A stretch of 64,000 bases of DNA, taken from Bacteroidota bacterium (lineage in GTDB: Bacteria; Bacteroidota; Bacteroidia; Flavobacteriales; Flavobacteriaceae). Numbering within the stretch: position 1 is the first letter of the stretch; each line of letters opens with the position of its first letter. The position numbers and the translations under genes were made by a program. Under the pieces are notes generated by a model. The model was given only the letters and a program-made list of their open reading frames with translations. It ran no database searches and had not been told where the DNA came from. Shown piece after piece: positions 1 through 10,702 of the stretch. The DNA lies in the NCBI GenBank assembly GCA_018829465.1, contig JAHJTN010000019.1, positions 124,001-188,000 of the forward strand. Reading direction: 5' to 3'.

Positions 1-1
1 A

Positions 2-1018
2 AACAGAATTGCGGAAATCTTCGACGAGAAAAATCCCAAGTTACAAAACCATCAGCAGCACAGAGATATTATTCTGTTTGATTTGAAAGAAGTAGAAATG
101 CAAATGCCTGTTCTAGTTGGCGATTACACCGACTTCTACAGCAGTAAAGAACACGCCAGCAACGTGGGTAAAATATTTAGGGATCCTAAAAATGCACTTT
201 TCCCAAACTGGCTTCGCATGCCGGTAGGCTACCACGGTCGTAGCTCAACAATTATACCTTCCGGAATTTCGATAAACAGGCCACAAGGTCAGATTTTGCC
301 AAACGGCGCCGATTTGCCAGTATTTGGTCGTTCCAGACAAGTAGATTTTGAATTGGAAATGGCCTTTGTCACCACAGATGCCAATGCTTTGGGTGAACCT
401 ATACCTGTTGACGAAGCCGAAGACTACATCTTTGGTTTGGTCATTTTCAACGACTGGAGTGCCCGCGATATACAGCGATGGGAATATCAACCTTTGGGCC
501 CGTTTCTGGGGAAAAATTTTGCTTCGTCTATCTCTCCTTGGATTGTTACTTTAGACGCATTGGCACCGTTTAAAGCGCACAGTGTCAAACAAGATCCGGA
601 GCCACTGCCCTATTTGCGTCAGACTGCCGGCAAACACACTTTTGACATTCATTTGGAAGTTGATTTGCAACCCTCGGGCAAACAACCACAAACTATCAGT
701 AAGACCAATTTCAAAAATCTGTATTGGACTATGGCGCAACAATTGGCGCATCATACCAGCAACGGCTGTAAAATCAACAGCGGTGACATGCTTGCCAGCG
801 GAACCATTTCAGGGAATACGCCCGATTCTTTCGGCAGCTTACTAGAACTGAGTAGGGGCGGTAAAAAACCCATTCAAATGGCAGACGGCACTACGCGAAA
901 ATTCATAGAGGATTACGATACAGTCATCATGCGCGGCTATGCCCAAAACGACAAGATTCGGGTTGGATTTGGCGAACTCACTACACAGTTGCTTCCTATT
1001 TTTAAATCAAAAAAATAG
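2..1018 (+). CDS. fahA: Fumarylacetoacetase, 5' end outside window
   Basis: Hydrolyses 4-fumarylacetoacetate to fumarate and acetoacetate, the last step of tyrosine/homogentisate breakdown in the cytosol. The frame is open from base 2, so the gene begins upstream of the window; an internal TTG at 83 is not the start. Visible family motifs are GYHGRSST, DFELEMAF, FNDWSARDIQRWEY, GKNFASSISPW and TISGNTPDSFGSLLEL, covering the metal- and substrate-binding FAH fold through to its normal C-terminus. About 338 residues are visible, against roughly 420 for the family, so the N-terminal SH3-like domain is mostly missing because of the window edge. The next gene has its own promoter. Confidence 0.95.
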   Translation, partial: NRIAEIFDEKNPKLQNHQQHRDIILFDLKEVEMQMPVLVGDYTDFYSSKEHASNVGKIFRDPKNALFPNWLRMPVGYHGRSSTIIPSGISINRPQGQILPNGADLPVFGRSRQVDFELEMAFVTTDANALGEPIPVDEAEDYIFGLVIFNDWSARDIQRWEYQPLGPFLGKNFASSISPWIVTLDALAPFKAHSVKQDPEPLPYLRQTAGKHTFDIHLEVDLQPSGKQPQTISKTNFKNLYWTMAQQLAHHTSNGCKINSGDMLASGTISGNTPDSFGSLLELSRGGKKPIQMADGTTRKFIEDYDTVIMRGYAQNDKIRVGFGELTTQLLPIFKSKK

Positions 1019-1128
1019 TTTTTCCGCCGCTTTATACACAGATATTACAGGTGTAGTTTGCAGCCCGCCTTGCCAAACTTTCATCGGTAAATTGTGTAGT
1101 TTCAAAGATTTTTTGCAAACCGTTAGTC

Positions 1129-1156
1129 TTGCGTTAATCAAAAAAGAGTATTTTCG
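1129..1156 (+). promoter_or_regulatory. Flavobacterial-type promoter TTG-N17-TATTTTCG
   Basis: TTG at 1129-1131 and TATTTTCG at 1149-1156 (one mismatch to TAnnTTTG), spaced 17 bp, with the box ending 18 nt before the start codon of the next gene. Confidence 0.5.
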
Positions 1157-1174
1157 TGGCATACACATCTATGT

Positions 1175-2308
1175 ATGGTTTTGAGCGTCAAATCTGTTTT
1201 AGTATTCGCCTGTTTGCTATTTTGGCATCAAGGCTTTTCTCAATATACGGATGTTATCAATTCCAACAGGCCTGGTCATTCTTTTAGTGCATATGCGCCC
1301 GGTAAGAATGTTTATCAAGGAGAAATCGGTGCAACCATAGGACATGAAGAACACGAATTGTTTGGCACAGAGGTAGATTACATACGCTATGAATATGCCA
1401 TCAGGGTTGGGATATGGAAAGATCGTTTGGAACTGATGTTTGACGGCGCCTACCAAATTGATGAATTTTCAGACAGGGGAAGATCTTTTAACCGCTCGGG
1501 GCCGTTGCGCAACACCTTCGGTGCCAAGTGGCTGCTCTACGATCCGCAGAAAAAAATAAATGAAAATTTTAAACCGAATATTCGCAGTTGGAAAGCCAAT
1601 CAAAATTTAAAATTCAAATGGCGTAACCTCATCCCGGCAGTTTCTGTTTATGGTGGAGCCAATATACACTTTAGCGACAGCCCTTTTGTTTTCGACAGCA
1701 GCTTCAATTTTTTTAACGATACCGAATCGGACTTGAGCGGCAAATTGATGGCCATCACCCAAAGCCACATCACTTCTCGGTGGGTTTTAGTCACCAATTT
1801 TGGTGTGGATAAAATAGGAACCGACTTTTCTTCGCTACAGTATATCGTCACACTCACGCATGCTTTTAACACAAGGTGGGCAGCTTTTGCAGAAAATCAG
1901 GGATTTGACAGCGATTTTAACGTAGATAATATTTTCAGATTCGGCGGTGCTTATTTGATAAACGGCAACCTGCAATTTGACGCCTCGGTAGGTTTCAACA
2001 CCAAAGACACGCCATCAAAATTTTTCGGTGGCGTGGGTTTCTCATACAGATTAGATTATCACAAAACAGAGTGGGTTTTGGTAGATCAAGACAACGTACC
2101 CCTGCGTGTGATACCGGATAGCATGAAAGAAAACCAGGAAATCACACAGAAACGCCGCGGATTTTTTGGCCGTCTTTTTGGCAAAAAGCAAGATACGCCT
2201 GAGTTGGACGCAGACGGAAACATCATACAAAAGCCTGCTAAAAAAAGAAAAGGTATCTTTGGGCGTTGGTTCAATAAAAAAAATAAAGAAATCGATCCAG
2301 ATAACTAA
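1175..2308 (+). CDS. Putative outer-membrane beta-barrel protein with duplicated basic tail
   Basis: A 377-residue secreted protein. An N-terminal signal peptide ends near FSQ (about residue 23). The mature part opens with NSNRPGHS and alternates aromatic and hydrophobic strands, as in the outer-membrane 'transporter' group related to MetA/phenol-degradation channel proteins; that family assignment is by look, not alignment. Near residue 325 the barrel-like part gives way to a lysine/arginine-rich tail holding two related blocks, KRRGFFGRLFGKK and KRKGIFGRWFNKK, split by an acidic linker. I do not know the substrate. ATG 1175 is chosen because it is followed directly by the signal peptide and lies 18 nt after a promoter box. 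Confidence 0.7.
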   Translation: MVLSVKSVLVFACLLFWHQGFSQYTDVINSNRPGHSFSAYAPGKNVYQGEIGATIGHEEHELFGTEVDYIRYEYAIRVGIWKDRLELMFDGAYQIDEFSDRGRSFNRSGPLRNTFGAKWLLYDPQKKINENFKPNIRSWKANQNLKFKWRNLIPAVSVYGGANIHFSDSPFVFDSSFNFFNDTESDLSGKLMAITQSHITSRWVLVTNFGVDKIGTDFSSLQYIVTLTHAFNTRWAAFAENQGFDSDFNVDNIFRFGGAYLINGNLQFDASVGFNTKDTPSKFFGGVGFSYRLDYHKTEWVLVDQDNVPLRVIPDSMKENQEITQKRRGFFGRLFGKKQDTPELDADGNIIQKPAKKRKGIFGRWFNKKNKEIDPDN

Positions 2309-2313
2309 CTTTG
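2306..2313 (+). promoter_or_regulatory. -7 box TAACTTTG
   Basis: Perfect TAnnTTTG match overlapping the stop codon of the preceding gene and ending 28 nt before the GNAT-like gene. No clear TTG at the -33 position. Confidence 0.45.
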
Positions 2314-2341
2314 CATCCCAAATACAGAACTTAGCTGACGC

Positions 2342-3460
2342 ATGATACAAATCAGAGAAATCCATGCGCCCGACGGGCTTAAAGAATTTATAAAATTCTC
2401 ATTTCATTTATATAAAGACAATCCTTATTGGGTGCCTGCACTCATAGGCGAGGAATGCGACAACCTCAACCGAGAAGTCAACCCGGCTTTTCAGCATGCA
2501 GAGGTGTGGTATTTTATGGCTTACAAAAATGAAATTCCTGTGGGTCGCATGGCGGTAATCATCAACCACAAAGAAGTGAAACTACTTCAAAATAAGAAAT
2601 TGCGTTTTGGTTGGTTTGATGTGGTAAACGATGTGGAAGTCAGTCGTGCGCTCATAGAAAAAGCTGTTGAAATCGGAAAAAAACACCAACTTGAATACCT
2701 GGAAGGTCCCATGGGTTTTTCCAACATGGACAAAGCCGGCATGCTCGTGGAGGGTTTCGATGAAATGAACACGCTCATCAGTTGGTACAACCATCCCTAT
2801 TATGAAAGTCATTTTCAAAAAATGGGTTTTGAGATTGGTTCAGAGTGGGTCGAATTCAAACTCAAAATCCCGGAAAAACCTTTGGAAAAAGTAGTACGGT
2901 TTTCCAAAATCATTCAAGAGCGCAACCATGTCAGTATTTACAAATTCAAATCAAAAAAAGACATACTGGACCACGCCGACGAAATGTTTGGTTTGCTCAA
3001 CAAAACCTACAGCATCCTCAAGACTTTTATCCCCATAGAAGGCGATCAAATAGCCTACTACAAAAAGAAATATTTTCCTTATCTGAACCCCGAATTTGTC
3101 ATTTGCTTGAAAGATCAAAACAACAAAATCATCTCATTTGCCATCATGATGCCCTCGCTGTCTAAAGCGCTCAAAAAAGCAAATGGCTCTTTGTTTCCTT
3201 TTGGTTGGTTCTACCTATGGAGAGAAAACAAATACCCCAAAGAAGCCGAGTTTTACCTGATTGGTGTAGATCCGGAATATCAAAACAAAGGACTTACGGC
3301 CATTATTTTTAAGGAAGTAAACGATTTGTTTGCCCGCAAAGGCATCAGGGTTGCAGAAACCAATCCGGAACTGGTTGAAAACAAGGCCATACAAGCTTTG
3401 TGGAAAGACTACAACGGGCGGCTGCACAAACGCAGACGCACCTATAGAAAAGATATTTAA
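2342..3460 (+). CDS. GNAT-family N-acetyltransferase-like protein
   Basis: A 372-residue soluble protein. The C-terminal part shows a GNAT-like acetyl-CoA loop (VDPEYQNKGLTAIIFKE, about residues 302-318), and the N-terminal part has the pattern of the same fold with a bulky insert (HAEVWYFMAYKNEIPVGRMAV). Length and content match the two-domain GNAT-like proteins common in Bacteroidota; the acceptor is unknown. ATG 2342 is preceded by a good -7 box. It converges on recF with only 6 bp between the stop codons. Confidence 0.75.
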   Translation: MIQIREIHAPDGLKEFIKFSFHLYKDNPYWVPALIGEECDNLNREVNPAFQHAEVWYFMAYKNEIPVGRMAVIINHKEVKLLQNKKLRFGWFDVVNDVEVSRALIEKAVEIGKKHQLEYLEGPMGFSNMDKAGMLVEGFDEMNTLISWYNHPYYESHFQKMGFEIGSEWVEFKLKIPEKPLEKVVRFSKIIQERNHVSIYKFKSKKDILDHADEMFGLLNKTYSILKTFIPIEGDQIAYYKKKYFPYLNPEFVICLKDQNNKIISFAIMMPSLSKALKKANGSLFPFGWFYLWRENKYPKEAEFYLIGVDPEYQNKGLTAIIFKEVNDLFARKGIRVAETNPELVENKAIQALWKDYNGRLHKRRRTYRKDI

Positions 3461-3466
3461 GAAGAT

Positions 3467-4546
3467 TTATAAAAGTATCATTTTATAATCTTGATGGGTG
3501 TTTTTTACAATTTCTTCCGTCCTTCCCGGATGGGTATCTGAGATAAAAATCTGTCCGAAATGTGGTTCTTTGACCAAAGAAACCAAGCAAGAAACCCTTT
3601 CGTCGTCCAACTTGTCAAAAATATCATCGAGCAACAAAATGGGGGGCATGCCCGATTTTTGGGCTATCAAGTGAAACTGGGCCAATTTCAACGCAATGAG
3701 AAAAGTTTTCTGCTGGCCTTGAGAACCAAATTTCTTGATGGGCACTTCCTGAATGGCAAAGTTTAAATCATCTTTGTGGATTCCAACCGTGGTGTACTGT
3801 ACCATTTTGTCCTTTTGCAGGTTTTGCTGCAACAAAACCTGCATGTTGCCTTCAAACAACTGACTCTCGTAGGTAAGCGATACCGCTTCCTCTCGTTGGC
3901 TGACCGCTGCGTATTGTTTGTTGAAAATTGGTACAAACTGCGCAATAAACTGCTTTCTTTTTTCAAAAATTTCGTGTCCAAGTGCCGTTAACTTTGTGTC
4001 GTAAATGTCTAAAGTTTCTTTGTCAAAGGTTCGGTTGGCCGCAAAGTATTTTAACAAGGCGTTACGCTGTTCTAAATATTTGTGATATTGAAGGAGTGCC
4101 GTCAGGTAGTTTTTATCGGATTGGGCGATGACGCCATCCATAAATTTTCGTCTAAACTCACTACCCTCGGTAATCAAATCGCGGTCTGCAGGTGAGATCA
4201 TGACCAAAGGCAACAATCCGATATGATCTGCAAACTTTTCATAGATTTTGCCATTGCGTTTCATCACTTTTTTCTGACCTTTCCTGAGTCCTATTACAAT
4301 TTTCTCAGAAGTGTTTTGACGTTCAAAATCGCCTTCCAACACAAAGTAATCGGTGCCGTGCTTCACGTTTTGTAGGGAGACGGGATTGAAATAGCTTTTT
4401 CCGAAAGCCAAATGATAAACAGCATCGAGCACATTGGTCTTCCCTTTGCCATTGTTGCCCACCAAACAGTTAAATTTTGAAGCAAAATCAAAATTGGCAA
4501 TGTCAAAGTTTTTGTAATTGACGAGTGAGAGTGATTTTAAATACAT
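3467..4546 (-). CDS. recF: DNA replication and repair protein RecF
   Basis: SMC-like ATPase of the RecFOR pathway that helps load RecA at single-strand gaps. It starts [15 protein letters not shown], the typical RecF opening; an in-frame TTG 9 nt upstream is less likely. The Walker A is GNNGKGKTN (about residues 30-38), the ABC-type signature region includes [18 protein letters not shown], and the Walker B is [13 protein letters not shown]. The 359 residues fit the family. recR, which acts in the same pathway, is about 6 kb away at 10081. Confidence 0.96.
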   Translation of the reverse strand: MYLKSLSLVNYKNFDIANFDFASKFNCLVGNNGKGKTNVLDAVYHLAFGKSYFNPVSLQNVKHGTDYFVLEGDFERQNTSEKIVIGLRKGQKKVMKRNGKIYEKFADHIGLLPLVMISPADRDLITEGSEFRRKFMDGVIAQSDKNYLTALLQYHKYLEQRNALLKYFAANRTFDKETLDIYDTKLTALGHEIFEKRKQFIAQFVPIFNKQYAAVSQREEAVSLTYESQLFEGNMQVLLQQNLQKDKMVQYTTVGIHKDDLNFAIQEVPIKKFGSQGQQKTFLIALKLAQFHLIAQKSGMPPILLLDDIFDKLDDERVSCLVSLVKEPHFGQIFISDTHPGRTEEIVKNTHQDYKMILL

Positions 4547-4657
4547 ATTTAGCAAACTGAGTTTTAAGAAGTTGGTGCAATTTGCAATTTCTATTCATTT
4601 TCCTGCAAATTATCAAAAAATATCGGAGAAAGTCGGCTGTATAAAGAATAAATATTT

Positions 4658-4665
4658 TAATTTTG
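4658..4665 (+). promoter_or_regulatory. -7 box TAATTTTG
   Basis: TAnnTTTG match ending 24 nt before ATG 4690. This supports 4690 rather than the in-frame TTG at 4663, which would lie inside the box. Confidence 0.5.
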
Positions 4666-4689
4666 CGGGCACTAAATCAAAAGGACGAA

Positions 4690-5454
4690 ATGGCTACTTA
4701 TCAAAAGAAAGCAAACAAATCAAAAAAAGACAACAGCATAGAAGCTCTGGAAAAAGAGAGCACAACCGCCGGCGTATTTAACACCTTAGACGAGCAAGCA
4801 TCTAGAACGGAAGCTTGGGTGGCTAAAAACCAAAAATATATTTTAGGTGTGGTCGGAATTGCGGTCATAGGAATTTTGGGTTATTTGGGTTATACCGAAT
4901 TTATTCAAAAACCTAAGGAAATTGAAGCCGCAAACGAAATTAGTATGGCTGTCAGCTATTTTGAAGAAGCACAAAACAGTACCGTGAGCAGCGATTCGCT
5001 TTACGGGTTGGCGCTGAACGGCGGTGGTGGAAAATACGGCTTTGTGGACATCGCAGACCGATATAATGGTACTAAAACGGCCAATTTAGCGCAGTACTAT
5101 GCGGGCATCTCATATTTGAATTTGAAAGATTATGAAAATGCCATCAAATATTTGGAGCAATTCTCTTCAGATGATTTGTTGCTTACTGCCTTGGCTTTCG
5201 GCAACATAGGCGATGCCTTTTCTGAATTGGAACAGTACAAAGATGCACTCAGCTATTACGAAAAAGCTTTTAATAAAAACCCAAATAATTTGACCACGCC
5301 TTTGTATTTGTTTAAAGCCGGATTGACCGCCAAGGAATTGGGAGATTCGGATACTGCCAACAAGTATTTTAAGCGCATCAAAGACGACTATCCCAATTCG
5401 CTTCAAGCCAACCAAGTGGATATCTTGATCGCCGAATTGGAAGCGAAAAGTTGA
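4690..5454 (+). CDS. Membrane-anchored tetratricopeptide protein (YfgM-like)
   Basis: 254 residues. A lysine-rich N-terminus (MATYQKKANKSKKD) is followed by one membrane helix (about residues 50-72, YILGVVGIAVIGILGYLGY), then TPR-type helices (LAQYYAGISYLNLKDYENAIKYL, AFGNIGDAFSELEQYKDAL, ALSYYEKAFNKNPNN, LFKAGLTAKELGD). Topology and size resemble the YfgM/TPR_21 group of periplasmic scaffold proteins bound to the inner membrane. ribH follows 25 bp downstream, probably on the same transcript, an arrangement I believe is common in Flavobacteriia. Confidence 0.8.
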   Translation: MATYQKKANKSKKDNSIEALEKESTTAGVFNTLDEQASRTEAWVAKNQKYILGVVGIAVIGILGYLGYTEFIQKPKEIEAANEISMAVSYFEEAQNSTVSSDSLYGLALNGGGGKYGFVDIADRYNGTKTANLAQYYAGISYLNLKDYENAIKYLEQFSSDDLLLTALAFGNIGDAFSELEQYKDALSYYEKAFNKNPNNLTTPLYLFKAGLTAKELGDSDTANKYFKRIKDDYPNSLQANQVDILIAELEAKS

Positions 5455-5479
5455 TTTAACAGAGATTAAAAAAAGTTTT

Positions 5480-5962
5480 TTGGCTACCATTCATCAAAAT
5501 CTTTCAGAATTTGACACTGGCAACTTGCCCGATGCTTCTGCACTGTCTTTTGGAATTGTAGTTGCTGAATGGAACACCAACATTACAGAAAACCTCTATA
5601 AGGGTGCTTACCAAACCCTTGTTGACAGCGGCGTTCAAGCAGAAAAAATTATAAAATGGGAAGTGCCCGGTGCTTTTGAATTGACTTTTGGATGTAAAAA
5701 AATAATAGAAACCCACCAACCGGATGCGGTGATTGCAATAGGGAGTGTCATTCGTGGCGAAACCAGTCATTTTGATTTTGTTTGTCAAGGCGTTACCCAA
5801 GGCATCACCCAACTCAACCTTCTGTACGCTACGCCGGTTATATTTTGTGTACTTACAGACGATCACCTTCAACAATCTTTGGACAGGTCCGGAGGGAAGC
5901 ATGGAAACAAAGGCGTGGAGGCTGCAGTAGCCGCCATCAAAATGGCGGTACTCGGAAAATAA
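5480..5962 (+). CDS. ribH: 6,7-dimethyl-8-ribityllumazine synthase
   Basis: Penultimate enzyme of riboflavin synthesis: condenses 5-amino-6-ribitylaminouracil with dihydroxybutanone phosphate. Characteristic motifs are FGIVVAEWNTNIT, VPGAFELTFGCKK, AIGSVIRGETSHFDFVC and FCVLTDDHLQQSLDRSGGKHGNKG, with the catalytic His in the ETSHFD motif. The start is a TTG giving MATIHQNLSEFD, which matches the conserved opening of flavobacterial RibH; no ATG lies nearby in frame. The 160 residues are normal. Confidence 0.96.
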   Translation: MATIHQNLSEFDTGNLPDASALSFGIVVAEWNTNITENLYKGAYQTLVDSGVQAEKIIKWEVPGAFELTFGCKKIIETHQPDAVIAIGSVIRGETSHFDFVCQGVTQGITQLNLLYATPVIFCVLTDDHLQQSLDRSGGKHGNKGVEAAVAAIKMAVLGK

Positions 5963-5973
5963 TAATTGACCCA

Positions 5974-6057
5974 GCGGGAATGGCGGAATTGGTAAACGCA
6001 CACGTTTCAGGGGCGTGCGCCCGAAAGGGCTTGCGAGTTCGAGTCTCGCTTCCCGTA
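5974..6057 (+). tRNA. tRNA-Leu (anticodon CAG)
   Basis: Cloverleaf with acceptor GCGGGAA/TTCCCGT (first pair G-U), anticodon stem CACGT/GCGTG around the loop TTCAGGG, so the anticodon is CAG. The long class II variable arm (GCCCGAAAGGGC region) and the T arm GAGTTCGAGTCTC fit leucine. Discriminator A at 6057; CCA is not encoded. Confidence 0.95.
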
Positions 6058-6094
6058 CTATAAAAACTTCACATTTTTTAATAGCCATTTAAAA

Positions 6095-6574
6095 ATGGAA
6101 AACAATCAACAGTTACTGGCAAACAGGCTTCGCGAAGTTTTATTAAATGGCCGCTGGATTGCCAACACAAATTTTAAAGAACAGATCACTAACACTAGTT
6201 GGAAAGAAGCTGTTTGTAAAATTGAGGGGCTAAACAGCATAGCCATGTTGACCTTTCATATCAACTATTACCTAAAAGGAATTTTGAACGTATGCAAGGG
6301 CGGAAATCTCGACATTCAAGACAAATATAGCTTTGAAATGCCTGAAATACAATCTGAAGCCGATTGGACGCAACTGGTTACTGATTTTATTGAAAACGCA
6401 ACCTTATTTGCAAACGCGGTTGCACAAATGGATGACAAACTGCTCAAAAAAACCTTTGTTGACGAGAAATATGGAAGTTATCAACGCAATATTGAAGGCG
6501 TCATCGAGCACAGTTACTATCATTTGGGGCAAGTTTCTTTACTAAAAAAACTGATAAGCAAAGCTGAAACTTAG
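6095..6574 (+). CDS. DinB/DUF1572-like four-helix protein
   Basis: 159 residues without signal peptide. Helical pattern with histidines at the usual DinB metal positions: one in LTFHINYY and two in IEHSYYHLGQVSLLKK near the C-terminus. DinB-superfamily members include metal-dependent thiol transferases such as bacillithiol transferases. A YpdA-like reductase at the far end of the window makes a bacillithiol link possible, but the sequence alone does not prove it. Lies 37 bp after tRNA-Leu. Confidence 0.7.
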   Translation: MENNQQLLANRLREVLLNGRWIANTNFKEQITNTSWKEAVCKIEGLNSIAMLTFHINYYLKGILNVCKGGNLDIQDKYSFEMPEIQSEADWTQLVTDFIENATLFANAVAQMDDKLLKKTFVDEKYGSYQRNIEGVIEHSYYHLGQVSLLKKLISKAET

Positions 6575-6608
6575 GCTAATCTATCAGCTTGGGAGAGTTG
6601 CCTTTTGA

Positions 6609-8135
<1,527 letters not shown>

Positions 8136-8148
8136 CTAAAAATGCCTA

Positions 8149-9858
8149 TCAGTTTCTCTTGATTACCAATTTTTTGGAGAGAATATCTGTGTCGGTTTTG
8201 ATCGATACCAAGTAAATTCCGGAAGATAGACCCGAAACATTTATAGCCGTCTGGTTGTCTAAAGCATTTTTCTGTATTACTTTTTGACCCGCCAGGTTAT
8301 AAACAGTCACTTCATTTGTTTGAAATTGTGGATTGCTGATAAAAAATTCATGAACCGCCGGATTAGGGTACATTTTAATGTCATTTTTATCAATAAAATT
8401 ATCAGCAACACTAAGTGTTATATTTGCAAAGAAAATGTCCAGAAAAGCAAGCCTATCTGTAATCCAATCTGACATATAGGTGATATCATCAGGATTGTAA
8501 GTGTAATCCCATTCCAAAGCTTCCCTTTCATAAACGGCATTTCTGAACAAAAAATCGTGGTTTTCCATAAACATATCCATAATGGCATCATGCGATATGA
8601 TATTGTATGCTCTAAGTTCATTCCAACGTTGTTGGGCAAGTGCATTAAAACTATTGAGCTGAGTATCTTGCATCATTCGGTTAAATAAACCATTAGAAAG
8701 TATGTCGTTTGTAACATTAACCCTGGTACCGTCATATTTGTTTCCAAAAGTTCCGTCCAAGTCCCAAGGCACATAGAAATAAGGATCGCCACTCGTGTAT
8801 TTGGCTATGTAAATATTTTTTCCAACGTTGTCTGTAGCTCTCAAGAGGTTGAGAAAAATAAAATACTCTGTGGCGTTGGCAATTTCAAATTCTGACTGGT
8901 AATTGGTAAAAAAGTTGCTGTCTGAACCATATACCACAAAACTGACAAAACTGCGAAGCCTAGACCAATCTATGGGAATTTCATCCGGATAATCGTATTG
9001 AAAACCACTCCACATTTCACTGTTGTTATCCGCTATAGGCGTATCCAAAAACCTAACTGCATCTCCCCAATCATCTCCCTTATAAAGCTCTCCGCGGACG
9101 GTACCATTGTATTTTTTGAGTTTGAGTTGCTTTCGATCTACACGTTCGCTCAAAGCATAGACACCTCTGTAATCGCCATTGAGAAAGACCTCTGTATAAA
9201 TCATTTGCACACCCGAAACGGCATCAGGCTCTAAAGCACCATAATACAAAGGACTGATAACCCGCCAAAGTTCGTTATTGGTTTTTCCGCGAAGCCGTAA
9301 GGGCTCGTTGTACATTGCTTGCAAATTCCAGTCATCATCAGACCTCAAGCCACCAGACGTAAAGTCAATAGTAGCAGCACCTGTTTCATCTGCCCAAAAC
9401 TCAATTCTGAAAGATTTTTTGGGGAATGCTTGAGAGGAACCACCTCTAAATTCTATACCTATAGGATGTGTCTTTATGGTACCATCGGGCTCGGCAATGG
9501 TAAATTGGGCCAATACCCGTGGATCATCTACTATGGTGTTCTCTGTGGTAATTTCTATGAGTGGAAGTTCTGTAAAATAAAGCGTAAACGTTTCGTTAGA
9601 AACATTTTCCACAACATACGGAATACCTATATTCACAATTGCTTGTGGTGTTTGAAAGGAATACATTGCATCCAAACTTATCGCCGATTTGCTGCCTGGC
9701 CATTGGGTATTTATTTCTGCAACCGCTTTGTTTACCACGATCAGTTTTTTTGCAAAGTCTATTTGGTAAACCTTTTCCGGAATAACAATGGTTTCTTGGG
9801 CAAACAAAGGAATTGAACCCATCCACAAAAAAAATAATAAATGTAGTTTTGCCTTCAT
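8149..9858 (-). CDS. Secreted CotH-family protein kinase-like protein with T9SS C-terminal domain
   Basis: 569 residues. Signal peptide ending near LFAQ (about residue 20); an N-terminal beta region; then the CotH domain from GIEFRGGSSQAFPKKSFRIEFW through RLRGKTNNELWR, EVFLNGDYRGVYALSERVDRKQL and YVPWDLDGTFGNK (about residues 360-368, where CotH kinases carry their DxD metal motif). The last ~75 residues (YPNPAVHEFFI, NLAGQKVI, LSSGIYLVSI, LVIKRN) are a type A T9SS sorting domain, so the product should be exported and bound to the cell surface or released. Bacillus CotH phosphorylates coat proteins; the substrate here is unknown. No cognate CotH substrate is visible next door. Confidence 0.88.
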   Translation of the reverse strand: MKAKLHLLFFLWMGSIPLFAQETIVIPEKVYQIDFAKKLIVVNKAVAEINTQWPGSKSAISLDAMYSFQTPQAIVNIGIPYVVENVSNETFTLYFTELPLIEITTENTIVDDPRVLAQFTIAEPDGTIKTHPIGIEFRGGSSQAFPKKSFRIEFWADETGAATIDFTSGGLRSDDDWNLQAMYNEPLRLRGKTNNELWRVISPLYYGALEPDAVSGVQMIYTEVFLNGDYRGVYALSERVDRKQLKLKKYNGTVRGELYKGDDWGDAVRFLDTPIADNNSEMWSGFQYDYPDEIPIDWSRLRSFVSFVVYGSDSNFFTNYQSEFEIANATEYFIFLNLLRATDNVGKNIYIAKYTSGDPYFYVPWDLDGTFGNKYDGTRVNVTNDILSNGLFNRMMQDTQLNSFNALAQQRWNELRAYNIISHDAIMDMFMENHDFLFRNAVYEREALEWDYTYNPDDITYMSDWITDRLAFLDIFFANITLSVADNFIDKNDIKMYPNPAVHEFFISNPQFQTNEVTVYNLAGQKVIQKNALDNQTAINVSGLSSGIYLVSIKTDTDILSKKLVIKRN

Positions 9859-10080
9859 AAAAGAAAATTTAAATGTTAAATATTCTATGGAAGAAAGCCA
9901 GTTATCGATTCGGATTCAAATCGCTGTTATACAGTAAAAATATTGGGAATATCTTCTGCAAAATTACACTTTTTTTTTATAAACATTAAGAAAATAAAAA
10001 AAATAAATTAACATAATTCTTTTTGATTTATACCCTCTATAAAAAAGACAACTCTATGGCACTTTCTATATATTTGCATC

Positions 10081-10701
10081 ATGGAATTTTCGTCAAAATT
10101 ACTGGAACAAGCCGTCATAGAAGTGTCACGACTTCCCGGCATTGGCAAAAGAACCGCACTAAGGCTCGTGTTGCACTTACTCAGACAACCGGAAACGCAA
10201 ACCCGTCAACTAAGTGATGCATTGGTTTCGCTTCGAGAAAAAATATTGCTGTGTAAAAATTGCCACAATATTTCTGATACTGCTTTTTGTGAGATTTGCG
10301 CCAATCCTGCCAGAGATTCACGCACAGTTTGCGTGGTAGAAGACATCCGCGATGTACTTGCCATAGAAAACACAGGGCAATACCAGGGGCAATACCACGT
10401 TTTGGGTGGTAAAATTTCACCACTAGATGGCATTGGGCCGGGGCAACTCAACATTCGAACTTTGGTGGAAAAAGTTAGGCTAGGCCAAATTGACGAAATT
10501 ATTTTTGCCTTGAGTGCCAATATTGAAGGCGACACAACCAATTTTTATATCTACCGACAAATTGAAAACTTCCCAGTCAAAATGACCACCATTGCAAGGG
10601 GTATTCCTGTAGGCGACGAATTGGAATTCACAGACGAGGTGACCTTGGGAAGAAGTCTCATGCAGCGAATACCCTTCGAAGGCAGTCAAAAACTAAACTG
10701 A
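10081..10701 (+). CDS. recR: Recombination mediator protein RecR
   Basis: Works with RecO/RecF at single-strand gaps. Helix-hairpin-helix [14 protein letters not shown] (residues 16-29), four-cysteine zinc site CKNC-x8-CEIC, then a Toprim domain with [12 protein letters not shown] and the [16 protein letters not shown] Walker-like segment. 206 residues. A TATATTTG box ends only 4 nt before the ATG, and no later in-frame ATG keeps the conserved N-terminus. The next gene begins 1 nt after its stop. Confidence 0.96.
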   Translation: MEFSSKLLEQAVIEVSRLPGIGKRTALRLVLHLLRQPETQTRQLSDALVSLREKILLCKNCHNISDTAFCEICANPARDSRTVCVVEDIRDVLAIENTGQYQGQYHVLGGKISPLDGIGPGQLNIRTLVEKVRLGQIDEIIFALSANIEGDTTNFYIYRQIENFPVKMTTIARGIPVGDELEFTDEVTLGRSLMQRIPFEGSQKLN

Positions 10702-10702
10702 T

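Noticed and set aside
2-1018. Truncated or broken fumarylacetoacetase
   Set aside because: The frame is open to the first bases; the missing N-terminus is caused by the window edge.
5504-6088. 194-residue minus-strand frame across ribH and tRNA-Leu
   Set aside because: It is antisense to ribH and to a clear tRNA; the part like REARLELASPFGR is the usual artefact of translating the reverse of a tRNA.
9319-9816. 165-residue plus-strand frame
   Set aside because: Antisense to the well-supported CotH-like gene with no domain or signal of its own.
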